A stretch of DNA of 64,000 nucleotides from Istiophorus platypterus (taxonomy: Eukaryota > Chordata > Actinopteri > Istiophoriformes > Istiophoridae): contig CM029118.1 in assembly GCA_016859345.1 (NCBI GenBank), positions 27,346,501-27,410,500 on the forward strand. The letters are read 5' to 3'. This document shows positions 11,801 through 22,248 of this stretch, piece by piece; position 1 is the first letter of the stretch, and every line of letters starts with the position of its first letter. Position numbers and translations under genes: made by a program. The notes beneath the pieces are model-generated. The model saw only the letters and a list, made by a program, of their open reading frames with translations. It did not search any database and had not been told where the DNA came from.

Positions 11801-14800
11801 CTGTGCCAGAGAAGATAAGCAGCGAAATAGAGAAAAAAGATGAATGCAGAAGGTGCTGACCAGAGCTTGTAAGAAATATACTGAAGAATACTCTAAGGAG
11901 CTGGCTTGCAGGTAAAAAGGTTCTTTGCTGAAAGTGACAAACATGATATATTTCTCAAGATACTTCTACTTACAGCAAAGTATAAGAGTAACATTTAGGA
12001 GCAGCTTTTAAATGTTCACACGATTAATCACATATATGATTAGCGCAGGAAGAGCCAATAAGAGACAAAGAAATATGCCCATGATATGGTAAAAACTGTT
12101 AAAGACACGTGTGTTTATTTTATTTTATTTTTTCTTCAGCAACTATTAACATGTGAAATCAACAATTAAAATTTCTCAAATATAAGAACATATAAATAGA
12201 GATGAAATGATAGGAAATAGGCTCAAAGGGAAAAGAAAGGTAACCAAACCTGAAAATGACCTTTTTGGTCTGAGGTACTGAGAAAAGAAAAAATACAAGG
12301 AGAGACAGAAGGGTTGTTTATGCAACCAAAATGAGTACAGATGATAAATGTATATAACAAGTCCACCAAACCACAGAAATGCAGCAATGTTAAAATCTGA
12401 GTTAAAAAAAAATCATAGTTTCATAGTGGCCCAGTTAATATGGATATAGCAACCGGGTAAGCAGAGGTCATCCTGTTCTATAATTATGCAGAACAACTTG
12501 AAAAGTGTTGGCCTCCAAACAAAGTCTGTATTAGAGTAAGAATACATGTTCGTTCATTGGTGGTACCTAGTCTGCAGCCAAACAAGTACTAAAAAAATGA
12601 TAAAAAGGGTGAGCTTTTCAGAACCTCCCTTGCAGCATTGCACTTTTTTACCTCAAAATACTGTGTGTCAGTTATTGAAACTTTTCAGAGATACAAATTA
12701 CAGTTAGGTCAGTGGTGGTTTGCAGCGAAGCAGAGTGGCACTCTTTCCCCAATGATATATTGTTATTTATAAGCCAGGAACAAAAAAAGCAAACAGTCCT
12801 CACGCCAAAAATATAAAACCGATGCTTTCAGGTCCCACTGGTTCACATCTTTCCTGTTTCCAAATTGCAGTTTAGTCCTGCTGCTTCATTTGTCTGTGGT
12901 GTTTGAAAAGGAATGAAAGCATTTTTCTTCCCCTGAAGAAGGTCTGTGGCATGGAGGAATGGTCTTTGCGGTAGCATGTCGTCTCAGAACTGGACTGAGC
13001 CATCTGCCCATCTCTCCATGTCCCTCTTCTAAGCCTGTGGTTGTCAGACCACTCATTTGCTGTAATCTCCCCCTTCAGCACCAGTGCCAAGATAGAAGCT
13101 ATTTTCGCAGCAGCAGTAGGCTTTCATCAGTGGCAAAGCAGGATCTCAAAGACACTTGAGAAGAGGAGGGGCAAAAACACAATGCACTAGGTGAAAAGAT
13201 GAGTGAAAACATAGGAAGAGGGATGAAAAAGATAAGAGAGGACAAAATAGAGAATTGAGGGGTTGTGGAATTACATTTGTCTGTGGTCTTATTATATGTT
13301 GTATATTGCGGTAGAGAATTGAGAGTCATATAGACAATATGGTTTCCATGTTTAGTTTCAAATATGAATAGTACAGAGAGAGATGGATGGATGCATATGG
13401 ATATATATTTATTTCCGCCTGTGTATTTTCTTTGTATGTCCTTAATTAACAATTTGCACAATGGCAAAGATTAATGAGTGAAAATATGTTTTAATGTTTT
13501 AAACGCAGCATGTCCGAGTTTTAAAACCCTGCATGTACAATTTAGTATTTTATTCATTCGCTTAAACCTACAGGCTATCGTTCCCTGACGACTGATGCAA
13601 ACCCTCCGTGTATCTTCAGGTCTTCTCATCACCTTTTCTCTCTCTCCATATCCCTCCATAGCTGGGCGACAGGCGACTGGGGGCCTTGCAGTCGCTCATG
13701 TGGAGGGGGCCAGCAGACGAGGACACTGCGCTGCCTGAGGAAGGTTACGTACCAGAGGGAAGAGGTGGTGGCACGCACCCTCTGCCCTGTCATTTCTCCA
13801 GCCCAAGTCCAGCCCTGCCACACCCAGGCCTGTCCGCCTGAGTGGAGCACTGGATCTTGGTCACAGGTGGGTTTCCAGAAGAATTTGAAAACCCGACAGC
13901 GAGGCTCCTTGGACGGTAATGTTGATTGGCTGGCCTGGCGGCCTGAAATATCTCAACAACTATTGGATGCTTTGCCATGTAATTTCATGAGCAATAATTG
14001 ACTCTGGTGATCACCTTATTTTTAATGTAGTGCTAGCAGTGGGTTAAATATCATTCTGTGAAATGCTATATATTTAAATCCTCTATATGTTTTTCTACAA
14101 CATTTGGTACTGAATTCTTATCTCCTTGACAATGAATCCCAATGATTCTGGTTATTGACAGATTTCAAATAATTTATTACTTGATTGTGAGTAGATACCT
14201 TTAAAACCATCAGCATTATGACATTGTCATTGCTAGAGTGTTAGCATCCTGATGTTAGTATTTAGCTCAGCCGTCACTGTGCCTACATAAAGTCTCACAA
14301 TCTGTACAACAGATTGGCTGCAGATTCATTTTCATACTAGCAGAATTTCGAAGAGTTTGTGGAAACACTATCTAAATCCACAGGAAGTGTAAAATGTAAA
14401 TGTGTAGACTCTGAAAACTAGACTGTGAAACAACAATAAGTCACGACTATGTTCCTATAAAGCTATTAACACACCATCAAAAGTCTGGAGTTTGATTCTC
14501 CATCAATGCAGAGTTAGTGACCTGGTGTTAAAAATGTTATAAAAATGTTATAAAATTCTTAGAACAATATTAGATTTTACACAAATAAATTAGCATTAGA
14601 CTTAATTTGTTTATCAATAAATAAGACTTTCATATTAACTTTTAAGGCACAGAAAAGTGCAGAAAAACAATCACTGAACAGGTTTCAATCATGACGATGA
14701 TATGATGTGTTTTTTATTAGATAATTCATCCCACCGTTTACAGGTTATGTGCTCACTGGTATGATTAATTTATTGGCTTAATTTCATGTAGAGCAGTGAC

Positions 14801-14825
14801 AGTGCGTGCTCTAAGAAGACACACA

Positions 14826-14924
<99 letters not shown>

Positions 14925-17900
14925 AGATGTATCATTCAAGCTAAAACAAATGCTCTGCTGCCCTCTGTTGGACTGTGAAAAACACTTAAAAAAATTACTT
15001 GAATTTAAAAATGAAATGAATCATAAAACAGCCACAAAAAGGTGATCATAAGTGAATGTGCAATAAAATCCTCTGGGTGATTAGTACTTGCCAAATGTTG
15101 AATGTTGATTTGCTGCATTAAAATTAGCTTTTTGAAAGGCCATGATTTGATTAGGCCACCTAATCCTATGGCTGTTAAACAAGTAAGACTTCAAGGTTCT
15201 GACCTATTCCTGTGTAACCACAGTGCGTCCTGCACTAGACAGGGCTGTTATGTGCTCATTCTCATGTATACAGTATTAACAACTTGACAGTAGATCAGGT
15301 GGTTTGTCAGACTTTCTGGAATGATTGGCAGGTGCGACCTGCACAGTTCAGACATTCAGCTGTCATTCTTTAGGATAGTCGAGTTGTGCTCTTGAACTGT
15401 TTTGTAACACCGGTCTGAGTTCAGCCGGCGGTCATGCAGAGACAAAGCCAATCTCCCTGAAAAAGATCAATTGGACGTTTCAGTGACAAAAGGACAACTG
15501 GGACGCGTGTACGGGTGTGTTTGTGTATGTTAATGGGTATACACAGATGTGTATGTGCCTCGTGTCTAATAAATTAATTTGATGCTGTAGCATAAACTGC
15601 CCTGACGGCTGTGGTCGTCAGTCCCAGCGGAGCAGTTTGACTCTGTTGTCCATCTCTCTACAGTTCATGTGGAGTTTACAGCAGCAATGTCATCTCCAAG
15701 TTATTGTTTTGTTGTATTTAATGTTAGGTAATTATGGGCTGTCATCAAACCGGTGACCTTCTGTTTACTTGTCCACCATGTGGTGAATTATAAATAAGTA
15801 TATAGTGCCAAGGTTTTTACCTCTGGTAATGTGGCCCACTGCTAAAATGTGATGAAACCTGAAGGTCAAAATAATCATAAGAAGGAATCAGGCTTTTTGG
15901 TTATTTTATGTGTATCAATGTATGATTTAATCTCTAACACTAAGTTCCTAATGGTGCAGTTATCTGTTTTCTTGACTTCCATGCTGACTTCTTCTACTTC
16001 CTCTTTGTTTACTCACAGTGCTCCAAGACCTGTGGGCGTGGACTGAGAAAGCGGAGTGTGTTTTGCCGCAGCACTGATCCGGGGGCCAAAGCAGTGGTGG
16101 TACCTGACAGTATGTGCAGACAGCACCACAGACCCAAAGGCCAAGAGACCTGCGTCCTGCGACGTTGCCCAAAAAATGAAAGGCTGCAGTGGATCCCCAC
16201 TCCCTGGGGAGAGGTAGGAACAAAGAGACACGGCTCAGGGAGCAGTAGCATCACAGGTGAAATGTGTTGTGGAAAGGGCCACTAAAGCACTCGAAATATG
16301 TGAAAAGAAATAGCTTTTATGTGATGCACCTTGTATTTGTGGGTCCATTTTACTCGGTGGTATGTATGACTCGCTTCAATGTAGAAGACATGGCCCAGAA
16401 GTAGGGGAGGTAGGTTGAGGAAAAAGGAATAAGTAAGAATGGATAACTCATTAAAGTTCAGTACATTTTTCTAATAAAGCCATCTCAGACAGCACTTTTC
16501 AAGTAGTCGGTGTCAAGTATCTGCAACTAATGGAATATCGAGGAAGTTTTACACATATTAAACAGGGAGGCATGTTTTTTTTATGATAATTTTTAAACCT
16601 GGGAAGTTTGAAGAATATGGAATGAAAAAAGTCAGTGCAAGGATTATGTGTGCTGCACAAGACTAACAAGATAAAACACAGTCAAAATAGTTCCCACAAT
16701 ACACTGAAATTTGGATTTTGAAAGGGAGCCAGACACACAGACACTCAGACAGTCTCGCTGACGTACATACTCACTGCATACTCATCAGATGTAATGACTA
16801 AAAATGCTCAGTAGACCACCTTGTATTTTGGCTCTATTTCTACAACTGAGTGACCTTGTGGTGTCTGCTGTTTTGGGAGCCCCATGCATCACTTGCAAGC
16901 ACTCGCAGTTCATTTTCATTTTCTGAAATTGTCCCTCCTGCCTGCACTCTTTTTCAGTGCTCCAGGTCTTGTGGCTCAGGAATCCAGAAGAGAGAGCTTC
17001 ACTGCGGGGAGAGAGACTCACAGGGAGGGTATGTGCCTTCAACAGCACAGCAAGCACCGAGCTACCCCTCACACTTTAACAGATCTGCAGAGATACTTAA
17101 GAGTCCCCGCTGTGTCATCTGTGTACTGTATCCTCCCCTGACTCAGACTTTCAGTGTTTAAAAAAATTGAAACTCTGTTGGAAAAGTCATTTTGAGCAGA
17201 CAACCTGTCTTCCCCCGCACAGGTATGTGGAGTTCCCCATACGGAGGTGCAGGAATATGGCCAAACCTTTGCTGGATCTCCAGCAGGGCTGTAACCGAGG
17301 TCCGTGCCCAGAGCTCCCTCGGGTCGTCCCTGGCAGAACAACCTCCAATGCTGTAGTCTTAGGCTGGTACTCCTCTCCATGGCAGCAGGTACATTTGCTC
17401 ATGCTTTGATCCAAAAACTTCCCATGTGAGAGACTTTTAGTCTGACATGTGTACTCCAGCTCATAGTCTTCCAGTTTGCACCTGTTCTCCATACATGTGA
17501 CACACTCCTGTATAGTGACGTATGTGATGAGTTAGCCTTTCCGAAAGTGCGCCAGAACTAACCAGAGTTGTGCCAAGATCAGTCTGAAATCAAGGACACA
17601 ATATTTAGAAAATACTAACTACTAGTTTTAAGAAAATGAAAAAAGGGGTTTAACAGAAGCAGCAACCGTAACTAAAGGGAGCAGGGCTCAAGAAATGGTC
17701 ACATGCAAATGGAATGAAAATAAATGAACTGCAGTGTGAATGTATAATTAAATTTTAAGTAGCAGGAAGCTCTTCAAACGAAGCTGTTAGCAAAGTCATC
17801 CCACTTTGTGATCAGTTGCTTCTAAACTAAGAAATTTCCTGAAAGGGTCTCCTCAGGTTCACAGCATTTATTTTCCACCCTAACACCTCTATCTTCATTG

Positions 17901-19316
17901 ATTTTTGTTTACCAGGCCCTCTTCTCTGGGAGGCCTTGGAATAAGAGAGGCAGCACAACGTTTGGGCAGAAACTCTGATCGATACAGAGCACATGGCCAC
18001 GAGTGGGTCCTCTGTTCCAATATCTCTGTTTCCTTAAAAACCTCAGAGACTGTACAGACTGTACAGTGTAGGTGGTGGTTCACAGACTTAGCTTAGTTCT
18101 TTCCCACATTGGCTGGCTATGTGAAAATGACTTCAGACGCTATCCAAAAACTCCATTCTGTTACGGAGCCTTTCAGGGCAGATTGTGTAGTTTATGTGTT
18201 GTATCATCTATTATACAAAATGTCTTAAGGGCAACCTCATATAGTACAGTGTCTTATTCTGCTTGATCTGGCGCTTGTGATGCCTGTATGTTTCAACCAG
18301 AGAAGATATGTCCTGACAGCCCGCTGGAAGGCAAGTACATGCTGGATGGGATGTTTGTTTTCTTAATCTGTTCTTTGTCTCTGTATGGACTTTTTCCTCC
18401 ATCTGTTCCCCTCCCCTCCCCTGCTCCTTTTATGACGGCTCTTTTCTCTCCATGCGCTTCAACGTTTTATCTCCTTCTCCTATTTATATCCCCGCACTCC
18501 TTCTCATGTCTTTCCATCTCATTCTGACTATCCTTTTGTTTTTGTCTCTCTGCTGTCCCTCGTCTTCCTCTGTCTCAGTGCTCCGTTTCCTGTGGCGGAG
18601 GGGTTCAGACTCGGTCCACCCAATGTCTCCGGCAAGGTCGCCCCGCAGCTGGCTGCCTGCCCCATCAGAGGCCTGTTACCTCCAGGGCGTGCAACACACA
18701 CTTCTGCGCCGCCGCTCCCCCAGCTCCAGCACAACGCTCAGGCTGGATCACAGCTTCTGGACCGACACTAAAGGGTAAATTCCTCAGGGAGAAAAAGACA
18801 AATTCATCCATATAACTGTGAAACTACAGTTCAGTTGATGGAAAAGAAATGGATGAATTTGTTGTTTAGGTCATTTATCAAGGCTAATGTTAAACTTTCT
18901 CTAGTAACAGCTTCTTAATTGTCAGCTTTGCTACTTTTCTTGGCTTTTTATCATAATAAAGTGAAGCCATCTGGGTCTCAAATCTCATTTGTTGGACTAA
19001 ACAATCAATATGAAGATGTCACTTTGGGTTCTGGAAAATTACAGTGACCACCTCACACTGCTTTCTAACATTCTTTTTTTGGCTAAACAGTCAAATAACA
19101 AATAAAAATAAATAAATAATAAAAATAAATGAAAGGGAAACAGTTGTTAGTTGAGGCCTAAGAGTTGCTGCTAATGACTTTTCCTGTTTCCCCCCTGCAG
19201 ATGAACACTGTGTTGACCATTTCAGCTGGTGCCACTTGGTGCCCCAGCACAGCGTTTGTAACCACAAGTTCTATGGACAGCAGTGCTGCAAGTCCTGCTC
19301 CAGCAAGCGGCCATAG
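6789..19316 (+). CDS. adamts18: ADAMTS18-like metalloprotease, C-terminal half, eight exons (partial gene)
   Basis: The coding join is 6789-6909, 8349-8475, 13662-13866, 16019-16213, 16958-17028, 17223-17388, 18579-18774 and 19201-19316. It totals 1197 nt, or 398 residues plus a TAG stop. The fragment reads: end of the spacer (residues 1 to about 25), five TSRs, and a PLAC domain (about 362-394). ADAMTS proteins are secreted zinc metalloproteases; the C-terminal TSRs and spacer bind extracellular matrix and substrate. One central plus five C-terminal TSRs and a PLAC domain is the ADAMTS16/18 layout. Motifs such as RCPKNERLQW, GWYSSPWQQ and WCHLVPQHSVCNHKFYG match recalled ADAMTS18 most closely; ADAMTS16 is the alternative. 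There is no frameshift or premature stop, so the gene looks functional. The catalytic region lies upstream of the window. Confidence 0.85.
6910..8348 (+). other. Intron A/B with TG microsatellite
   Basis: Phase-1 GT-AG intron with a polypyrimidine stretch ('cttgctctttctctttctc') just before the acceptor. It contains a long (TG)n array at about 7953-8001 and a short one near 8152-8171. No other structure was seen. Confidence 0.75.
7953..8001. repeat. (TG)n microsatellite
   Basis: About 24 uninterrupted TG units inside the intron. The cysteine/valine-rich open frames across it are an artefact of the dinucleotide repeat. Confidence 0.95.
8349..8475 (+). CDS. adamts18: adamts18-like exon B: rest of the first C-terminal TSR
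   Basis: The acceptor is 'ccgtcag' and the donor 'gtaagt'. The exon enters in phase 1 and leaves in phase 2. It completes the TSR begun in exon A with RISTKAICLQ, a middle cysteine, and the closing pair C...CNTQPCPAY. An N-glycosylation sequon (Asn-Ser-Thr, fragment residues 58-60) is present. This stretch fits ADAMTS18 better than other family members as I remember them. Confidence 0.87.
8817..8862. repeat. (CA)n microsatellite
   Basis: About 23 CA units, followed by imperfect CA/TA to about 8883. Confidence 0.95.
9700..9900 (+). repeat. Dispersed teleost repeat, copy 2 (partial)
   Basis: Shares 'actttgtgtttggtgccaat', 'tagcaaacatta', 'cagcttgttagcatt', 'tgctggtgttagcattta' and 'ctcaaag...cacagagc' with the copies near 0.5 and 14.2 kb, in the same orientation. 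Confidence 0.6.
13662..13866 (+). CDS. adamts18: adamts18-like exon C: complete TSR plus the head of the next
   Basis: The acceptor is 'ctccatag' and the donor 'gtgggt', which leaves the exon in phase 0. It completes a Tyr codon begun in exon B, then encodes a TSR opening ATGDWGPCSRSCGGGQQTR, including the CSRSC site for protein O-fucosylation, with closing cysteines CHTQACPPEW. The last residues, WSTGSWSQ, begin the next TSR, whose first cysteine opens exon D. Confidence 0.9.
13925..14320 (+). repeat. Dispersed teleost repeat, copy 3
   Basis: Contains 'aaatatctcaacaactattg', 'gatgctttgccatg', 'gactctggtgatcacc', then 'cattatgacattgtcattg' and 'gttagcatcctgatgttag', in the same order as copy 1. 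It begins only about 55 bases after the exon C donor. Confidence 0.7.
14822..14915. repeat. Compound (CA)n(TC)n microsatellite
   Basis: About 29 CA units pass directly into about 17 TC units, giving a purine/pyrimidine-asymmetric second half. Confidence 0.95.
16019..16213 (+). CDS. adamts18: adamts18-like exon D: TSR body and head of the next TSR
   Basis: Exactly 65 codons between an 'actcacag' acceptor and a 'gtagga' donor, phase 0 on both sides. It opens with the TSR core CSKTCGRGLRKR, which includes an O-fucosylation motif (CSKTC), and closes this TSR with C...CVLRRC. The segment RCPKNERLQWIPTPWGE starts the next TSR and is one of the strongest ADAMTS18-like stretches in the gene. Exons D and G have almost the same length and begin at the same point of the domain. 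Confidence 0.9.
16214..16957 (+). other. Intron D/E
   Basis: A 744-base phase-0 intron with a clear polypyrimidine acceptor ('ctgcactctttttcag'). No repeat or other signal was recognised. Confidence 0.8.
16958..17028 (+). CDS. adamts18: adamts18-like exon E: short exon with TSR core
   Basis: A 71-base exon encoding the TSR core CSRSCGSGIQKRELHC followed by GERDSQG. It ends two bases into a Gly codon before a 'gtatgt' donor. The O-fucosylation motif CSRSC is present. The domain continues in exon F after a small intron. Reading through the donor meets no homologous sequence, which supports this boundary. Confidence 0.87.
17029..17222 (+). other. Intron E/F, short (194 bp)
   Basis: The smallest intron in the visible gene, phase 2, with acceptor 'cccccgcacag'. 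The exon F start also reads 'gtatgtgg', like the exon E donor, but only splicing after the acceptor keeps the frame and the family sequence. Confidence 0.85.
17223..17388 (+). CDS. adamts18: adamts18-like exon F: end of TSR, linker, head of last TSR
   Basis: Completes the Gly codon from exon E, then encodes YVEFPIRRCRNMAKPLLDLQ and the closing cysteines QGCNRGPC. A linker of about 20 residues lacking cysteine follows, then GWYSSPWQQ, the start of the final TSR, before a phase-0 'gtacat' donor. RRCRN.KP.LDL and GWYS.PWQQ are recalled ADAMTS18 signatures. Confidence 0.9.
17389..18578 (+). other. Intron F/G
   Basis: A 1.19-kb phase-0 intron. Its 3' end is strongly pyrimidine-rich (about 18370-18578). 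No other feature was recognised. Confidence 0.8.
18579..18774 (+). CDS. adamts18: adamts18-like exon G: last TSR
   Basis: Starts after 'gtctcag' in phase 0 and ends in phase 1 before 'gtaaat'. It encodes CSVSCGGGVQTRSTQCLRQG (O-fucosylation motif CSVSC), C...HQRPVTSRACNTHFC closing the TSR, then an Ala/Pro-rich linker of about 20 residues (AAAPPAPAQ) leading to the PLAC domain. The exon is more GC-rich than its surroundings, as expected for coding sequence. Confidence 0.9.
18775..19200 (+). other. Intron G/H
   Basis: A 426-base phase-1 intron with acceptor 'tttcccccctgcag' and an A/T-rich segment ('aataaaaataaataaataat') before it. No other feature. Confidence 0.85.
19201..19316 (+). CDS. 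adamts18: adamts18-like terminal exon H: PLAC domain and stop
   Basis: After completing an Asp codon, this exon encodes EHCVDHFSWCHLVPQHSVCN, then HKFYGQQCCKSCSSKRP and TAG. All six cysteines of a PLAC (protease and lacunin) domain are present, at fragment residues 364, 371, 380, 389, 390 and 393. PLAC domains close several ADAMTS and ADAMTS-like proteins. Only five residues follow the last cysteine, as is usual in this subfamily. Confidence 0.93.
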
Positions 19317-21122
19317 AGCTCGGACACATCTGAGTCTGTGGCTTCAAGCCTCTTGAGGAAATTACACTGTAGAGGCCATTTGGGGGGGCAATTACTCACA
19401 GGACACATTTATGGTGCTCAACAATGTATGTTTTCTTCCTGGAGTACTTGACTAATGAATTTTGAAAGGAAGTAAAAGCGGGAATCTGTGGACTTTTCTT
19501 AAAGAAGGCAATGTGGCTGCCAATGCTCATCTGCCAAAGCGGCGTCATCAAGTCATCAATCACATTTAAACTGGAAAGACAGTGTAAAGCACAGATCAAC
19601 TGAAGACTCATTGATATACAGTATGTTGTCATTTTGTGTTTTTTTTTTCAAACCTCTGAAACTACAAGCCATTAAGAGAACAGACACGGACAATAGCATT
19701 TTCAGCTCGCTTATACTGTATGTTGTATATTTAAAGGCATCTGGTTTCATATGCCTTTATTTAAATTATTATGGTTCGTAATATATGATTTACTTTTTGT
19801 CAGATGTACAGTGGATCTGTGACATGTTATTTCTATGTTTGGATATACCATAGGATTGTGCCAGTCACCCTTGAATCCACATTATGAGATTTTATATGAG
19901 GAATTAGTAATCAAGTCAGAATTTCTTCTTCTCCTTCGCACATTCTCTGCTTGTCTTGTTCTGCTGCTGAATCAATGAGAAATTATACCTGTGCACTCCA
20001 TTCATGTAAACACTATGGAAAACATGCGTATCTGTATGAAAAACATTTTATTCAGTCACGCTGTAAGTATCTCTCCTGTATTGTTATTGTAAATCATCTT
20101 CATCTATTTGCTTTTCTTTTCTTCCCTTACATCCTCTCTATCAATTACAGCCACAACTAGAGCGGGACTCATTAGAGTGCATACCTTAACCATGGCCAAT
20201 GTCAAAAAACATACACCAGGCTTCAGAGAAAAAAAAATCACAGTCATAGTGGCTGATTCTGATCTACCCCAAAATTTAATGGGCTCTCCCCTGGCCCATG
20301 CCCCAGCCCTCCACCAAGTTCAGTGCAAATCAAACCTTGCTGACTAACAAACCAACAAGCAAACCAACAAACAGACACAGGTGAAAACATAGCATTTCTG
20401 GCAGAGGTAATAAGGCGATGAGCAGAGTTGTCTGCAGGCCTGGGTGAAAGGATGCTAGGACGAAGGGGAAAGAAGAGGATGATTGTAGGGCGAGTGTCTG
20501 TGCAGTCTAGATAGCAAGAGACTTTACTTGTTGAGTTAGAACAGTGTAGGGGTTCTCAACATAGGTCTGGTCAGAATGCAGCTCCAATGTGGCCGGTGGA
20601 CCTCAGAGAAGTGAGGACACCGTCACATTCAGCTTGGTGTTGATCAGGCACTACTTGAACAATGTAATACCTGACTCATAAAACAGCAAAAAAATGGCTT
20701 GAAGACTTCACTTGATTCAGTCACAATCTTTCCTTTGCACACTGATAATAAAAACAGATCACTTTCCACTGCATCCAAAAGCGTTCTTAATTCCCAGTAA
20801 GCACTGAGTCAGTAATTTTCAGGTCAAAAGACACCTAGATGTCTAAAAACCTGTGGTAGATTTGGTTGAACTTTTCAAATGAATGAATTTTAATGCAAAG
20901 CATGTCCTAACTGTGCATTAAAATTTAGTTATTTAAATGCTTTTGAAACAAGATATGTCTTTAAGTCAACACATCTTTTCAATCAAATTTTGTCTAGTTA
21001 TAATCTCGACATCTGAAACACATGAAGTCAGTGCTTTCTGGGCTCTCAATTTCAACCTTTATTTATCCAGTATGAAAAATGCAATCTAGTCGGCTGAGTC
21101 GCGCTGAAGGATACCAAATAAA
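19317..21122 (+). other. adamts18: Probable 3' untranslated region with candidate poly(A) signals
   Basis: Sequence after the stop has no coding potential. Candidate AATAAA signals lie at 20747-20752 and 21117-21122. Which one is used, and whether the transcript ends earlier at a variant signal, cannot be told from sequence. A copy of a dispersed fish repeat lies inside (about 20165-20415). Confidence 0.5.
20165..20415 (+). repeat. Dispersed fish repeat with 'gtgaaaacata...ggcagaggtaat' end, copy 1
   Basis: Begins 'actcattagagtgcatacct', runs through 'ccaccaagttcagtgcaaat' and a run of 'acaaaccaacaagcaaacca', and ends 'caggtgaaaacatag...ctggcagaggtaat'. A second copy with the same order lies at about 54995-55240. 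I know this sequence as a common teleost interspersed repeat but cannot give its class. Confidence 0.65.
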
Positions 21123-22235
21123 ATATCAAATCACTGCAAAGTGGGGTTACATTTGTTTCTTAGAACTTGAAATAAGTTAAAACAAAGTTTACATAAATAA
21201 AATTCATGATTGTGTTTTATATAAAATGACTTGGTCACAGATGTTTTTGTGCTAACGAACAAATTTAACCTGGGCGGAAGTGAAAATTCGATTTCTGTAT
21301 GTAATACACAAAATAATTCTTTCTGATGATCTTGCAACTGGAGCGAAATATTATTTTGGACCTTTATTAGCCAGCACTCAGACACAGCACATATACACTT
21401 GTTCAGTGAAATCAATCAGCTCTTGAGAGAAACTTACTCTATCTGCTGTGCACCCCTTGAATTGTTGTATGTATACATACAAAAACACATTTGTAAACCA
21501 ATTATTTTGTATTTGATATATAACTCAGACAAAGGGGGGGGGGTGTTACAAAAAAGCTAAAGATATCTATATCCTCACTATGTGCATGAATACAGGCCCT
21601 AAATGGCAAACACAGCACAGACATATCTTGGAGTCTGAGGCAGCTGCTGATCCAAGGCTTAATGTGTTCTTCTACGCCCATACTTGGGTAGTTTTTGTGG
21701 GTAGCCCCAGTGTTTTTGTTTATTTGTTTGTTTGTTTTTTTCCATGAGGTCCTAAAAATAACATACCAAAAAAACTATACAAGTCTACATCGAAATTTCA
21801 ATGTTGTCTTCCATCTCCTGAGCCATGATATAAAAGTAAAAACATACTTGTGTACTTAAAGCTATGAGAGACAAAACATATATGTGAATCTCATTTTATA
21901 TGTACATAGTTCATATTACTTTTTGACTTTATGAAACAAAAGCAATACCATAATTAAGAATCCAGTGTGGCTTCGACATTTTGTAACAATAGTAGATAAC
22001 AATAATGTAATAATGTATAATGAATAGGATGCAACATTGTGACAAAATCACTGAGCTTTGTCACACAGTTCCTTTCATTTCTAGTGTTCTAGCATCTTTT
22101 AGATAATTGTTTTAGTTTTACAGCCCTTGACTTCACTATTTTGATTCACTGTCACTCACTCACTCTGATCAGCATTTCCAGCTGCAGCAGGCAGCCAGAA
22201 AGCTCTGATGAACCCACTGTACACTACTTGCCCAG

Positions 22236-22248
22236 CAGCAGAGGGCAG
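22236..22248 (+). promoter_or_regulatory. CTCF-core-like motif
   Basis: 'cagcagagggcag' resembles the vertebrate CTCF core (CCASYAGRKGGC). This is a motif match only; binding is untested. Confidence 0.3.

Larger units (their letters stand above)
8476..13661 (+). other. Intron B/C, the longest visible intron
   Basis: A 5.2-kb intron with phase-2 boundaries. It holds a CA array at about 8817-8862, a copy of the dispersed teleost repeat at about 9700-9900, and long AT-rich stretches. A minus-strand frame at 10682-10864 is free of low complexity but has no recognised homologue, so I do not call it a gene. Confidence 0.7.
13867..16018 (+). other. Intron C/D with repeat copy and compound microsatellite
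   Basis: A 2.15-kb phase-0 intron. It holds a dispersed teleost repeat copy (about 13925-14320) and a compound (CA)n(TC)n tract (about 14822-14915). A sequence resembling the CTCF core lies at 14958-14971 on the minus strand. The rest is AT-rich and unremarkable. Confidence 0.75.

Noticed and set aside
15960..16254. Minus-strand frames over exon D
   Set aside because: Shadows of the plus-strand ADAMTS exon, which has family homology and correct splice sites.
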